Counted from the first letter of the stretch, positions 1-10,830 are shown. The stretch: DNA of 64,000 nucleotides from Papio anubis (GCF_008728515.1 NC_044990.1:12979156-13043155), one strand, 5' to 3'. Notes: generated from the letters alone by a model not told the origin. Numbers and translations are program-made.

Positions 1-250
1 GAGGCCGAAGTGGGTGGATCACAAGGTCAGGAGTTTGAGACCAGCGTGGCCAAGATGATGAAACCCTGTCTCTACTAAAAATACAGAAATTAGCTCGGCG
101 CAGTGGTGGGTACCTGTAATCCCAGCTACTAGGGAGGCTGAGGCAGGAAAATCGCTTGAACCTGGGAGGCAGAGCTTGCAGTGAGCTGAGATTGTACCAC
201 TGCACTCCAGCCTGGTGAAAGAGCAAGACTCTGTCTCAAAAAAAAAAAAA
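1..250 (+). mobile_element. Alu SINE, cut by window start
   Basis: Sense Alu whose first bases lie outside the window. The left-arm region (reverse-direction RNA polymerase III promoter remnants lost), the right arm with the 'cctgggaggcagag' and 'ccactgcactccagcctgg' blocks, and a terminal A-run at 238-250 are all visible. Alus are non-autonomous 7SL-RNA-derived elements mobilised by L1 machinery. It looks like an AluS-grade copy. An 85-residue frame on the opposite strand is only Alu sequence. Confidence 0.95.
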
Positions 251-920
251 TTGTTCAGAAAGAGCCTGATGGTCACATAATGTGGTAAGAGCCATTATTT
301 AAACAAATCAGGTGTTAATTTCCCCCATGTCTGAATCATCATTTTTATAAATGAGTAGATATTTTCTTTCCATTTCATGTTGTCACTTCTTATTGTCTGT
401 GATAGCTCCATGCTGGTGAAAGGCAAGCTCAACTCCTTTGAATCAAAGCTGGCCTTATACACAGTGGCTTTCTTGCGTACATGAGCACTTTGGAATAATG
501 CGTAATTTGTGTATTCTCACATTCTATGTTTTGTTGTGAATGTCTGTGTAACATTAAGATAAGTCAGCATGACATTACAGAGATTCTATTCTTCAAGATG
601 CAAAATTTTCTTCATGCATTGCCTATTTATTATCTTCTATATATTTAGCATTGTGTACAGTTCAATTGGGGGTCCATGGGGTATTATTAGTAATTACGTA
701 GGTTAGATTTAGTCTCATTTAGGAGGAACATAAAATACAAATGGAAACAAAGAGCTGATGGTTTGAGCCGATGCATACGTAAATGTCAAATCATGTGATC
801 CAGACAATATGTGCCAAGTTGATAACAGGAAGGGGAGCACAGATTGAATTCAAGTAATTTATGGAGACTACCTGGAAAAAGCAAATCCTGAAGAATGCTG
901 AGCAATGAGTCTAGGAGATA
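251..920. other. Unassigned intergenic or intronic DNA
   Basis: AT-rich DNA in which I recognise no repeat family, exon or conserved motif. Short frames on either strand have no recognisable domain. Confidence 0.5.
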
Positions 921-962
921 GTAATGGGCTCGGTAAATATTAGTTGAATGAGTAAATGAAGT
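921..962 (+). mobile_element. L2 LINE 3'-terminus fragment
   Basis: The stretch ending 'ggtaaatattagttgaatgagtaa' resembles the L2 3' terminus (ctcaataaatatttgttgaatgaatga). It is very short and diverged, so chance similarity is possible. Confidence 0.35.
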
Positions 963-1174
963 ATGAATAGGGAGAATGTGTGGGAAAGGCATGAGTAGCC
1001 CAAGCAAGGGATGTTTCCATCAGGCTTTTGATGCTGAGTGGAGGAAAACATGGATTTCCACTTCCCTGGGGCCTTTATTTGCCCCACATGATTACTCTGC
1101 TTTGTTACCTGATTTCCAATAAATTTACAAACTCCCACTCACTGCTCAAGAGGCTTCCAAGGATTCCCATGTAC

Positions 1175-1322
1175 ATAGTGGTTTACCTTTTAGTAATCAC
1201 TTTCATATGCATTCTCTTCACTTCATGGGGACTGAACTTACGAAAAGCTATGATTATCCAGCTCTACCAATAAGGGAATTGGAGCTCAGAGATATAAAAT
1301 GAGCCAGGTGGAAAGTGTATGC
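1175..1322 (-). mobile_element. MIR SINE relic (weak)
   Basis: Resembles the reverse complement of the MIR core: a cactttcatatgcattctc segment, then a region like the 'gatgaggaaactgaggctcagag' block (here 'aagggaattggagctcagag'). It is highly diverged and the boundaries are approximate. Confidence 0.4.
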
Positions 1323-1328
1323 AGCGCC

Positions 1329-1385
1329 TATGTCCCTATCAATTTTCAGTGGGAAGTAACTGAAAAAAGCCTCTGTAGGGACATA
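1329..1385. repeat. Two-stem inverted repeat (57-nt hairpin)
   Basis: Perfect outer arms TATGTCCCTA (1329-1338) and TAGGGACATA (1376-1385) enclose perfect inner arms TTTTCAGT (1343-1350) and ACTGAAAA (1359-1366), with an 8-nt loop and asymmetric internal bulges of 4 and 9 nt. As RNA or single-stranded DNA this would fold into an interrupted stem. It is shorter than a typical pre-miRNA. Nothing shows that it is transcribed. Confidence 0.75.
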
Positions 1386-1739
1386 AGTTTCATAAGCACT
1401 GCATATTCTCTCTCACCTTCCTAGGTTTATAAAGCACATTGCCATATTACAGCCTCTGAGAAGCTTATATTATAAATAAACCTGTTGAAGTTTGTTTAAT
1501 GCAGCATTTCCCTTAATTTATGGTTGGAAATCTTTTCATCCCATCACCAATTATCAATGTTTCCCAGAAGATCTGAGCATATATTTCAACTTTCTTTAAC
1601 CCTGAGCGTGGCTCTAGAATCGCTTCAAAGCTTTGCCTTCGCCTTTCTCTTCTACCATTTTAAAAGAATTATGTATGCAGCCACCTTAAAAATGTCCCCT
1701 CTCCCATGTGTTAATTTGTCTGACTACTTTTCCTGGGTA
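1386..1739. other. Unassigned intergenic or intronic DNA
   Basis: I see no repeat or gene signal in this stretch apart from short AT-rich runs. Confidence 0.45.
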
Positions 1740-2040
1740 TTATGGATTGAACTGTGTTCCCCCTCCAAGTTCATATGTTAAAGTCCTACTCCCCAGCACT
1801 TCAGAATGTGGCCTTATTTGAAAACGGTCATTCCAGATGTAATCAGTTACATTAAGATTAGGTCTTATTGTAGTAGAGTGGGCCCTTAATTGGATATGAC
1901 TGATGTCCTTAGAAAAAGGGGAAATTTGGATACAGATGTGCACATGGGAAGAATGCCATGCAGAGGCGGAGGCAGATACAGGAGTGATGCATCTAAAAAG
2001 CCATGAACCCTGAAAATTCCAGAAAGGCAGAGACAGCTCA
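1740..2040 (+). mobile_element. MLT1 (ERVL-MaLR) LTR, 5' part
   Basis: Begins with the MaLR LTR block 'tatggattgaactgtgttcccc' and follows the MLT1 order: 'ttcatatgtt-aagtcct', 'cagaatgtggccttattt', 'agatgtaatcagtta', 'gtgggcccttaat', 'gatgtcctta'. MLT1 LTRs are relics of non-autonomous class III endogenous retrovirus-like elements. The match breaks near 2040 and resumes near 2258. Confidence 0.8.
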
Positions 2041-2257
2041 AACTAAGGACCCCCACTAGGGGCTTCCAGATCACATAAAGGTGAGGGACAGAGGGCTGCA
2101 TTCTTCTGAGTTTTGGGTAAGTCTTTTCAAAGAAGACAATCAGAATATGCATCGATCCCTGTGAGTTCAAGGGATGACTTGAATAGAATGGGAGGCAGAT
2201 TTACCCTGACTGAGTCCTAGCTTGAAAGGGCCCAAGATATTTTCCTTTTACAAAGCC
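2041..2257. other. Insert or diverged segment inside MLT1
   Basis: About 215 bp with no resemblance to MLT1 separates the two LTR parts. I could not name it. It may be an older insertion, or an indel-rich part of a subfamily I do not recall. Confidence 0.45.
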
Positions 2258-2440
2258 AGTGCCAAAGATTGCCAGCACATTCCTAGAACTAGGAGAGAAG
2301 CAAGGAACAGATTCTCCATCATAACCTTGAGGAGGAACCAATCTTGACCACACCTTGATCTCAGACTTCTAGCCTCCAGAACTGTGAGACAATGGTACAA
2401 GCTGCCTGGCTGGAGATACTTTGTTACAACAGGTCCAGGA
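2258..2440 (+). mobile_element. MLT1 LTR, 3' part
   Basis: Resumes the MLT1 order with 'gccaaagattgccagcac', 'aggagagaagcaaggaacagattctcc', 'caccttgatctcagacttctagcctccagaactgtgaga' and a degraded terminal 'tactttgttacaaca'. The usual AATAAA after 'gtgaga' has decayed to 'caatgg'. Confidence 0.8.
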
Positions 2441-2489
2441 AATTGTATACAGGGAATATCCTACACTCTTTTCTAGAGGATGTGTCTCT

Positions 2490-2762
2490 CCTTCCTTTCC
2501 ATCCCTCCACTTGCAACTTTTGGATTCCTCAGGACTCAACACAAACGTCACCTTCTCCATGATGTTTCCCTTGACCTTCCCTGATAAAGTAATTGCCCAC
2601 TTTTACTCCTTATTTCCCCATTGGTTTGTACTTTATTTCCCCATTGGTTTGTAAACCCCTTGGAAATAGTCTTATTCCTCTTTGTACTCATGGTCATTAG
2701 CAGAACCATGGACATCCTTAGTTAGGTGGCCAAAAAATGTGCATTTGAATGAACAAGTGAAT
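2490..2762 (+). mobile_element. L2 LINE 3' end
   Basis: Shows the L2 3'-end order: 'actcaacacaaacgtcaccttctccatga', 'ccttgaccttccctgat', a 'ttgtaaaccccttg' block (from 'ctgtaagctccttg') and a terminal 'gaatgaacaagtgaat'. L2 is an ancient CR1-like LINE that died before the mammalian radiation. It contains a 23-bp tandem duplication (2608-2630 and 2631-2653). Confidence 0.7.
2608..2653. repeat. 23-bp tandem duplication
   Basis: The unit 'c[ct]ttatttccccattggtttgta' occurs twice head to tail with one mismatch, inside an L2 relic. It looks like a replication-slippage or short-patch duplication much younger than the L2 itself. Confidence 0.9.
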
Positions 2763-3644
2763 CGTCAATAACTCCCTGGTGTTTTTGCTCCTGACTTATT
2801 AGGTGTCCCAGAGCAGTGGAGTAGTGGTCATGCTGGCCCTCTGAGATGGCACAAATAGCTTTCTATAGGGTAAGTCCAAGAGGAGGATAAAGTGGTCATT
2901 AGCATCTCTCGACAACCCTTTGCTACAGGCTGAAATGAGATCAGCATGTTATGAGCACGTTGTGATGTCTTACTGCACATGCTCTTAGATGAAAGCACTC
3001 AGGCTCCCAGCATCCAGTTTTAATTTTGTATTGATGCCTGAGGGAGTGGAACTGGATATTGTACGGCAAATGCATCCTGGTTTTAATGGGAACATTCAGT
3101 ACTCTTAATACCTGCCATGGCTCTAATGTGAGATGAAGGAATTGTTAATTAGCATCTTTATTATGGATTTATTTCCTTCTCTCCAAAATGGGAAAAGAAG
3201 TGTTGATTTCATAATTATATTGAAAGCAAAATTATCAAACTGTCTTTTATGTAGTATTTGTGAGTTTAGGACCAGAAACTGTGCTTATATCAGAAATAGA
3301 GTTCTGGTTAGAAGGACTAAGACTTATGTATAATTGTTTCTTGTTATTTTACTGTGGTGTTCATGTCTGTTTTGTTTTTGAGAAGTGTATTTTGTCAGGG
3401 GTATATAGTGGAGTTACAAACTGAAGCACCCTTTTTGTTTTAGGATACTATATTTTATACCGACGATACCTGCTTGTTTTGGTTTGCTCAGTATGTCTAC
3501 TTTTAGCAGTAGACATCCTGCATCCCAGGACATCCCAGGAAACTCTTAGCCCTAGGGGGTCCTGGAGAGTTCTTCACCCTCTTGGAACCCCAAATTCCAA
3601 AATCTGTGATTTATGTACTTTGGTGATATCACAGCTTTTATCAA
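2763..3644. other. Unassigned DNA with a small hairpin
   Basis: No recognisable repeat or exon. At 3493-3516 there is a perfect 8-bp inverted repeat (ATGTCTAC / GTAGACAT, 8-nt loop), and a 'catcccagga' direct repeat follows near 3520-3540. Confidence 0.5.
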
Positions 3645-3870
3645 AAAATATTTTTGAGTACTTATATTGCCCTAGGTACCATGAGACACAGAGAGATAAA
3701 ATGTAGACCTTACCTTTTGGCTTCAAATCTAGTGAGCATAACATACAGCAAATATGCTCAAAGTCTCAAGGGAATGTAGCGTGTAATTGGGCTTAGAAGG
3801 GAGTAGCTCTCTGACTGCTGAACCGGGCAGGAGGTAGCATTTGAAATTGACCTCGCAGGATATGTAAACT
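3645..3870 (-). mobile_element. L2 LINE fragment, antisense
   Basis: Resembles the reverse complement of the L2 3' end: 'gagtacttatattgccctaggtacc' from 'gagcacctactatgtgccaggcac', then 'agaccttaccttttggcttcaaatctag', then a block like 'gaggtgacatttgagc'. Highly diverged. Confidence 0.5.
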
Positions 3871-4035
3871 TTAGAAAAACAAATATTTGCAGTAGGGAAG
3901 AAAATAGAATGAAATATTGCATAGGTTATTATAATTTGTAATCAATTTATTTATTTAGTGCCTGACCTCACCAGATTATAAACGCCTTCAGAGGTTCACA
4001 TAGCATTTTGTAACTATGGAAAATAATACTACTTC

Positions 4036-4305
4036 TTTTTTTTTTTTTTTGAGATGGAGTCTTACTCTGTTGCCCAGGTTGGAGTGCAGTGGCATGATCT
4101 TGGCTCACTGCAAGCTCTGCCTCTCGGGTTCAAGGGATTCTTCTGTCTCAGGCTCCCAAGTAGCTGGGACACCACCATACCTGGCTAATTTTTGTATTTT
4201 TAGTAGAGACAGGGTTTCACCATATTGGTCAGGCTGGTCTCGAACTGACAACCTGAGGTGAACCACCCACCTTGGCCTCCCAAAGTACTGGGATTACAGG
4301 CTGGG
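4036..4305 (-). mobile_element. Alu SINE, antisense
   Basis: Starts with a T-run (4036-4050) and 'gagatggagtcttactctgttgccc', through 'tttttagtagagacagggtttcacc' and ends at 'ggattacagg', so about 25 bp of the Alu 5' end are missing. The open frame here is Alu-derived. Confidence 0.95.
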
Positions 4306-4330
4306 TAAAATGCCTTGTCTTACTATTTTG

Positions 4331-4363
4331 TACGTGTGTGGGGTGTGTGTGTATGTGTGTGTC
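4331..4363. repeat. TG-rich simple repeat
   Basis: Interrupted TG repeat (gtgtgtggggtgtgtgtgtatgtgtgtgt) between an Alu and an L1 3' end. Confidence 0.8.
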
Positions 4364-4890
4364 TTTTTCAAAAATTTAAATTGTGGTAAAATACACATAA
4401 TGTACAATTTATTATTTTAACCATTTTCATGTATAAAGTTCAGTAGCATTAAGTCCATTCACATTGTTGTGCTAACATCATTACTATCTATCTCCAGAAC
4501 ATTTTTCATTTTGCAAAACTGAAACTCGTACCTATTAAATAGTAACTCCCTCATTCTGCTTTTTGTCTCTATGAATTTGGCTACTCTAGGTACCTCATAT
4601 AAGTAAAATCAAACAATATTTGCTCTTTGTGCTTAATTTATTTCACTTAACATAATGTTGTTAAGGCTCATCTGTGTTATAGCACGTGCCACAATCGCCT
4701 TCGTTTTTTGAGGCTGAATAATATTTCACCGTATGCATAAACCATGTTTTGCTTATTCTTTCTTCTGTTGATGGACACTTGAGTTGCTTCCACCTTTTGG
4801 CTGTTGTTAATGCTGTTAGGAACATGGATGTGCAAATCTCTTTTTAAGGCCTTTCTTTCAATTCTTTTGGCTATATATCCAGAATATAAA
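4364..4890 (-). mobile_element. Old L1 (L1M) 3' end, antisense
   Basis: Reads as the reverse complement of an L1M 3' region: 'ttgtggtaaaatacacataa', 'gttcagtagcattaagt-cattcacattgttgtgc', 'tttggctactctaggtacctcatataag', 'cacttgagttgcttccaccttttggct', 'caattcttttggctatatatcc'. It is 5' truncated, diverged and non-coding. The same family recurs sense at 57.1-57.7 kb and antisense at 39.2 kb. Confidence 0.8.
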
Positions 4891-5389
4891 TTTGTATTAT
4901 CAACCTTACAATAAGTAAAATTATAATACAGTGTGTGCCAGTGTTTGAGGTATTATCGATGTGCCATTTCAATATTCTGCCTTGCAGGGCTGGGACTGGG
5001 ATTCTGTAAACTGACTTGTTATTGTGCTTTCACTATTATTATCATTATTATTATTGTTTTTATCCAAATATAACAGAGTTCTCTTAAATTAGGCAGAGTT
5101 TATACGCTTACAGTGTGCTCACTCCCTGACATGAGAAAGGGATCCTAACAAGAACTTTTTCCTGAACTACATTCTGCTAAACAAAAATGGAAACATTGAG
5201 TGGGATGTTTCTGAGCACTAAGAACATCTGGAGTGTTAAACACATGTCAGAGGCACGCCCTTCACCATTATGTCACGAATGAAGTACAAGGAAAAAACTC
5301 ACCTAGTGCAGTAACAGGTACAGAGTTTTGTAACTGTACAACCGAATACTCTAAGCACAATGACAACTTTTATCATCTAGCTTTATGTG
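4891..5389. other. Unassigned DNA with short ATT repeat
   Basis: An ATT/TTA microsatellite lies at about 5034-5056. Otherwise I see no repeat family or gene feature. Confidence 0.45.
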
Positions 5390-5550
5390 GAGTAGGCACT
5401 TTTGTTATGTTTTTATATATAATATTGCTGTATGTTTCAGCTGAATATATATTATTCCCATTTTACAGAAGGTAAATGAAACTTAAAGAGAACTCAACTT
5501 TGTATACCCAAAACCAGAGCCATTCAATAGTCACATCCTGAACCCTTTTT
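5390..5550 (-). mobile_element. MIR SINE relic (weak)
   Basis: The block 'attattcccattttacagaaggtaaatgaaacttaaagag' matches the reverse complement of the MIR 'cctcagtttcctcatctgtaaaatgggaataat' core, followed by a plausible 'agccattc-atagtcac' remnant. Confidence 0.5.
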
Positions 5551-5674
5551 GTTTTCATCTCTGATACCTAAGCAGCACACGTAATATGAAAGAAATGGTT
5601 CAAATATTAAGGTTTTCTAAATGACTGAATTGTAAATATAGGCCTTTGTAAAAAATCACAAAATTTGTGGAGTA

Positions 5675-5785
5675 AAGTTTACATATAAATATATACACAC
5701 ATATAATTTATAGTATACATACATATCATATATATAACAAAATTATGTGTGTGTGGTAGGGGTGTGTGTGTGGGTGTACATTTTT
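5675..5785. repeat. AT- and TG-rich low-complexity tract
   Basis: Runs of 'ataaatatatacacacatata' followed by 'tatgtgtgtgtggtaggggtgtgtgtgtg', an interrupted alternating purine-pyrimidine tract. Confidence 0.75.
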
Positions 5786-5805
5786 TACTATCATAGGGCC
5801 CCGGA

Positions 5806-5990
5806 CTTGGCTGTGTGATCTTAAACAGAACAGCTCCCTCCAAGTGAGTTGCCTCATCTGTAAGATGGGAATAATAATATCAGCCTCATTGGGGTGTTGT
5901 GATGATTAACTGAATTAATCCTTGGAAGGTTCCTGACACAATGCCTGGCACGTCATCAATATTCAACAAATGCTAGTTCTCTCTCCTTCA
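5806..5990 (+). mobile_element. MIR SINE, sense
   Basis: Good MIR core order: 'cttggctgtgtgatctta', 'gttgcctcatctgtaagatgggaataataat', 'cctcattggggtgttgtgatgattaactgaattaat', 'gttcctgacacaatgcctggcacgt-atcaatattcaacaaatg'. MIR is a tRNA-derived, L2-mobilised ancient SINE. Confidence 0.8.
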
Positions 5991-6584
5991 CTTCAGACCC
6001 TCAGAGTATAAAGCAAAATGGGATAATGCACATGACTGTGTGCCATAGCTATAAAGATCTATACAAATTTAACATGTTCTTATTACAAAGCTGTATTAGT
6101 GTAAAGTCAGAAATCTAAGAAGTTAATTATTCTGAGAACCATGAGGTGTAACTTTCAATTATTAAGGATGATGAGGAAAAACTTTGAATGGATAATCCAA
6201 AACAAAGGACCATTGATTTAAACAAATTAGATTGCGTTGTATTAAATGTTATTATCTATTTCAACTCTGATAACCATCAATTAACACACAATTGTTTTTA
6301 GAGAGGAGACAACAGAGAACAGTGAGCAGAGAGATAAAGTCTCCTTAACCCAGAGTTCCTTATCTTTCACCAGTGGGGAACTTCCATGACTTGGCTAGAC
6401 TGAGGGGTCTGGGGTATGACTTGGCTGTTTCTATGGTGTGGTGGGCTTCCTGGGTAAGGGTGTTTAGCTTAACTCACATCTGTCCACAGGTCAGTTTTCA
6501 CAAAATGTTTCAATCAAACATGATGTGCTGGCCTGTTTGCTCTCATGAGCTCCATTCTGTTCCTTTCCCTGCTTTTGCCTCATA
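5991..6584. other. Unassigned intergenic or intronic DNA
   Basis: No recognisable repeat. The 6,373-6,696 plus frame (107 codons) crosses into the following repeat-like stretch and shows no domain. Confidence 0.45.
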
Positions 6585-7010
6585 TCCTAGGAAAGTACTT
6601 TTCCTAGGCTCCCTTAAGACTGGCTTCCCGGTAGCTTTGGCCAATGGGAGACATTGGCAGAAAGCTGGACACCTGGAAGAGGGGGAAATAGGGTAGGTTT
6701 TTCCATCTTGCTCAGCTTTGGAACCATCTACAGAGCTGGCAGCAGCTGCATCTTCTTCTTGGTTCTAACACTGGCCAGTAGTACCTCTCTCTAAGTTTCT
6801 AACACATACCATGTGCCACCCTCTCCCACAGTTCTGTTTCCTGCTCTTGGACTCTGGGAATGAAGGCTACCCCATCCTCTTGCCATTCCACCCTTAGGTT
6901 CATGGTGGTGACTGGATGCTGCTATTCCAAGTTTTATTACAGTCTCCTGTTTGCCATCTCAACTCCTCATCACCTTTGTAACCCATTTCTTTCATTCGAT
7001 TCTGTTTGTT
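6585..7010 (+). mobile_element. GC-richer ancient interspersed repeat, family not named
   Basis: The order 'ggctcccttaagactggcttcc', 'ggccaatgggag', 'ggcagcagctgc', 'cccttaggttcatggtggtgactgg', 'cacctttgtaaccc' resembles a common GC-rich human repeat ending in 'ctttgtaaatagtccctttattaaa'. I could not fix its name or boundaries. It could instead be single-copy sequence. Confidence 0.35.
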
Positions 7011-7779
7011 GAAGGACTTGGAGACGATTTTGTTATCTGACTGGACCTGTGAAATGCATATGAGGGGATCACTCCCCGCCTTAGATTGGTGGGAGGTGGC
7101 TCTGTTAGCATTAGCATCTCTGTCCCAGAGCAGCATCCACCGTGCCTTCTCCCCTTCATGCTCCACAGTGGACCGTTCTCATCCTAGCTGTAGGAGACAT
7201 CATGTCCCTTCCTTCTGGGTGGATATTAAGCAAATACGTCCTATTATTTCTAAAAATCATGAACAGGTGGCCATGCTACACGAGCAGCAGAAGGCTGAGT
7301 ATTAATAACAGAATTTAGTGAAGTAATCAAATTGAGCTTACAGCAAAATGAATCTGTTATGTATTAATGATATGCAGAATCATTTCTGTCCTACGCTGGG
7401 GTATAGGACTGCTTAGAATTAGCAGCTAGCTGACTGACACTATTTTTATTTACTTTTGCAGAACCTAATCAATATTTTCTAGCATTTCTTGTTGCTGTTG
7501 TTGTTGTTAATCTCTGTTGGTTTTCTGGCCTTTGTATACAACATTAATGTTAATCTTCTTTCTTCAATTCTCGGCTTATTTTCCTTTCTTTACAGACACA
7601 CACCAGTCACATGTAAGCTTCTGGTGCTGACACCCACCTGTGCCTACTCCTTCTCCCCCATCCTTAAGCACAAAATGAAAGGCTCTCTGTGTCTCTCGGA
7701 CACAGAGCAGCAGCCACCGCAGCAGTAGTGCCAATGTCTCTGCAGGGCTTAAATGAAGCCACATCCAAGGTTACCCATG
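7011..7779. other. Unassigned DNA with hairpin and acceptor-like sites
   Basis: Contains a (TTG)n run near 7493-7510, two polypyrimidine-AG sequences resembling splice acceptors (ending about 7461 and 7595) and a 9-bp perfect hairpin CTCTGTGTC / GACACAGAG (7685-7707, 5-nt loop). I see no paired donor or conserved reading frame that makes an exon. Confidence 0.45.
7685..7707. repeat. Perfect 9-bp hairpin
   Basis: CTCTGTGTC (7685-7693), loop TCTCG, GACACAGAG (7699-7707). There is no T-run after it and no known RNA family resemblance. Confidence 0.85.
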
Positions 7780-7945
7780 TCATGAGCATCACCTCATTGA
7801 ATCTTCGTAACAGCCCTGAGAAGCAGATAACATTGCTATTTCCATTTTAAACCGAGTCACTGAGAGGTTAAGTGATTTACCCATAGTCACATACTCTGTA
7901 AATGGGAAGAGTTGTCCAACTTCGTCTGACTCCAATAAAAGATGT
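7780..7945 (-). mobile_element. MIR SINE, antisense
   Basis: Reverse complement of MIR: 'cctcattgaatcttcgtaacagccctgagaag', 'attgctatttccattttaaaccgagtcactgagaggttaagtgatttaccc', 'agtcac', 'gtctgactcca'. Confidence 0.8.
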
Positions 7946-8719
7946 TCTTAATTTCTAGAGGGAAAATGGCATTAAAGCAGGTAAAACGTGACAACTGTAG
8001 ATAAAAGATAACTTCCAGATAAAATGAAGCAACTCTTTTCCTTTCATTACCTCTGCCCAGTCTCCTCCCCAGGTCTTACCCTCCCAGGTGATCCAACGGT
8101 TACAGCATGACTTAGCACCTGAAGTCTGATCACTAGCATATATCTTTATATGCCATTTCTTTCTCCAGTGAAGTAGAGGCTGCATAGTAATATACTTTGG
8201 GGTGAAAGGCAGTTCTTCATGAGCTGTATCCAATTCCACACCTCTTGGTGGCCTAGAGAACTGTATTTCGGACTCTTTCTCCCTCTGTCTTTTTCAGAAG
8301 CAGTCTACCAGGGAGTGGGGGAGCTGTCAGCAGACCCACGCTGTTCAGCTATTCTCGGAATCCATTATTGAAGGCAGTCTATTTCCTCCCTCCAATTCAG
8401 AGACTTGCCTGTTAGTTCTAAAGAGACGGTGGAGGGCTATGAGTCCCTTAAATTACTTGTTTCTGTGTGAACACGTTTCAGGGAGTACTCAAGGCACCTT
8501 ATCTAAATACTTTTTATAAGAGACAGCATGAACAAAAGCCCCCAAATCCGAGTCCTCAGGTGCTTTAGTCTTGCTTGCCAAAAGGTAGATTCAAAGGACA
8601 TCATCCTCCAGCACCTGTAAAGATATTTCCTAGTACCTGGATTTCAACTCCTTTTTTTCATAGAGCCTTTTTCCCTAGCTGAAAGAATTTCTTTGTTGAT
8701 TGTCTTTCTCTCAGCTTTT
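7946..8719. other. Unassigned intergenic or intronic DNA
   Basis: No repeat family, exon or motif that I can support. Confidence 0.45.
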
Positions 8720-9037
8720 CTTTGTTTGTTTGTTTGTTTGTTTATTTATTTATTTTGAGATGGAGTTTCGCTCTTGTTGCCCAGATTGGAGTGCAATGGC
8801 GTGATCTCAGCTCACTGCAACCTCTGCCTCCTGGGTTCAAGGGATTCTCCTGCCTCAGCTTCCCAAGTAACTGGGATTACAGGTATGTGCCACCATGCCT
8901 GACTAATTTTGTATTTTTAGTAGAGACAGGGTTTCACCATGTTGGTGAGGCTGGTCTCGAACCCTTGACCTCAGGTGATCCGCCTGCTTCGGCCTCCCTA
9001 GGTGCTGGGATTACAGGCAAAAGCCACTGCGCCCAGC
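8720..9037 (-). mobile_element. Alu SINE, antisense, with (TTTG/TTTA)n tail
   Basis: A (TTTG)n(TTTA)n tract at 8720-8755 is the complement of a degenerated A-tail, followed by 'tgagatggagtttcgctcttgttgccc' and a full-length Alu ending '...ccactgcgcccagcc' near 9037. The flanks 'ctctcagctttt' and 'ctctctaagctttt' look like an imperfect target-site duplication. The 125-codon plus frame is Alu-derived. Confidence 0.95.
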
Positions 9038-10489
9038 CCTCTCTAAGCTTTTTTCCTAATGTTTTCTGCAACATCCTAAAATGTAAATGTGATTTTTAAA
9101 ATTCTGTTCTCTAAGATTATAGTTATCTTTCCTCTTAGTCCATCAATAAACTAAGGTTAAAAAAAATTGCAAAACTATATTTTAAAAGTCAGTTAGTGAG
9201 GCAGTTCTTCTTGAAATGTATTTTTTCCCCTTCTAACTTTAAATTGGGGAATTTGTATTTTTAGATCCTAGTTAAATTCTTGGTTTTTTTTTTTTTTTTT
9301 TTCACTCTTCAAACCTTATATTTGTAGGATTCAGGGTGGAAGATGCTCTCTCCAAGAGATGTAAAAGTTCCTGTTGAAAACCAGAATGGAACTATAAACC
9401 TTCTTGCCTAGAGAGGAGAGAAGCAAGGCAGAGAGATTTACCCTTCCCTTTTTCTTCCCCCCTCCTTCAATTCTGCCTCTGTCTTGTTTCTTTTCCACAT
9501 CTCTTCCCTTCCTCTTTTCACCTGATCACATTTTTCAAGAACATTATTAATAAGAACATTTAAAAAAGGACTGACATATAGCATCAAATCTGTCAACAGT
9601 GGTTATTATATTATACATCTTCAAATATGATTTCACAATGTAATTGTAAGACTGGGTGAGTCAAAACTAGTCTCATGTTGGAACAAATAAAAAAGAAGCT
9701 CAATCATCAACACAGGTCAAGCCTTAACAGTTTAAGCGACTACTTTGTAACTCACAGAAAAACCCTGTAAAACATGAATGTAAAACTGAGTTTCAGACAC
9801 ATGAGTCCCTATCAAGCGTCAAGCATTCCTCTGTTTCAAAATCTACTGTGTCTTATGAAAAACTGAATCTCCTTGGGGTCATTCCCATCTATTTTCCTCT
9901 GAAGAACATTCTTGTCTGTTTTATTTGGTTAATACATGTACAGTTCCTCACCAGAGAAAAAGAGAAGAAGTTCATCAGAACTAAGCGACTCCCAAGTAGT
10001 TGGAGTCCATTTCTAGAGCTTAATCACCTACTTCAAATATGGAAAACTTAGAATTTTCACTCACCCCTTTTATAGACTCGGCAGGTAGAATAGGTCTCAT
10101 TTCTGGTTCTGTGGCCCCCATCCAGACTCCTCTGTGTGATGTCTTTCACCAACAGAACCAACAGGCCCATGGGGCCTTGCTACAAAAGTCACACCAGGTC
10201 CAGAATAAAGGCTGTGCGAACTCGGACTAACTTAGATATGGGCAGCACTGTTTGACATGCAGCCTTCACCTTTGGGGATGCCCTCTTTCTCCACAGTATA
10301 CAAACCTAGAGTGTTCATTGCTAGGTCTTTTCTTCTCTGGTTTTAGCTTTTCTAGGTAATACCCAAATGCATTTGACTTATGGACCATGCCCTGCCACCC
10401 TTCTAGGGAATCTCTGAAATAAATCGTGTCTGTAGCTTAACAACAATTAATGACTTTCCACTTACAAATAACTGTTTTATTTTGATTCA
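9038..10489. other. Unassigned DNA, poly-T and pyrimidine tracts
   Basis: Contains a T19 run (9284-9302) and a pyrimidine-rich stretch (about 9440-9520). Two adjacent plus frames (9848-10051, 10039-10230) have no recognisable domain. An AATAAA lies near 10419 without any gene to serve. Confidence 0.45.
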
Positions 10490-10830
10490 TTTTAATGAAT
10501 ATATATTGGCACTTAGCATGTACCAGGCGCTGTGTTGGGTTTGATTATGTAGTAGTAACCAGGTGAATCATCAGTTGTCCTGACTCAGAGGAGAGTCTGG
10601 AGTCAAAGCTAGATATAAAACATGAAGTACACAGTAGGTAGATAAGAGCTTTGATAAGGGAGATTGACCAGAGCACATGACTAGTGGAGCCAGATTGTGG
10701 AGTTAGTATCTTCCGAAACCTGAAGAGCAGGTAGAAATTAGTCAAGCATCAGAGGGCTTTAAGAATGGAGCACTCTCCATTTTGAGCAAATGAAAAAGAA
10801 CAGAGCATGTGGGAGGAGCTAAGAGGATGC
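10490..10830 (-). mobile_element. L2 LINE fragment, antisense
   Basis: Starts with 'gaatatatattggcacttagcatgtaccaggcgctgtgttggg' (reverse complement of the L2 terminus) and continues through weak matches such as 'gatataaaacatgaagtacacagtagg', 'gatagagctttgataa...gagc' and 'gagagtgcttt-ag'. Highly diverged. Confidence 0.6.

Noticed and set aside
3493..3516. 8-bp hairpin ATGTCTAC / GTAGACAT
   Set aside because: Arms this short occur by chance in a 64-kb window; no further structure supports a function.
7440..7730. Two acceptor-like polypyrimidine-AG sites with a 79-codon frame
   Set aside because: Such sites are frequent by chance and I see no donor that makes a convincing exon.
9284..9302. 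T19 run as an RNA polymerase III terminator
   Set aside because: No A-box/B-box promoter or SINE body precedes it on the plus strand; it is a simple homopolymer.
10400..10430. AATAAA at about 10419 as a gene 3' end
   Set aside because: No upstream exon or downstream GU-rich context that distinguishes it from chance in AT-rich DNA.
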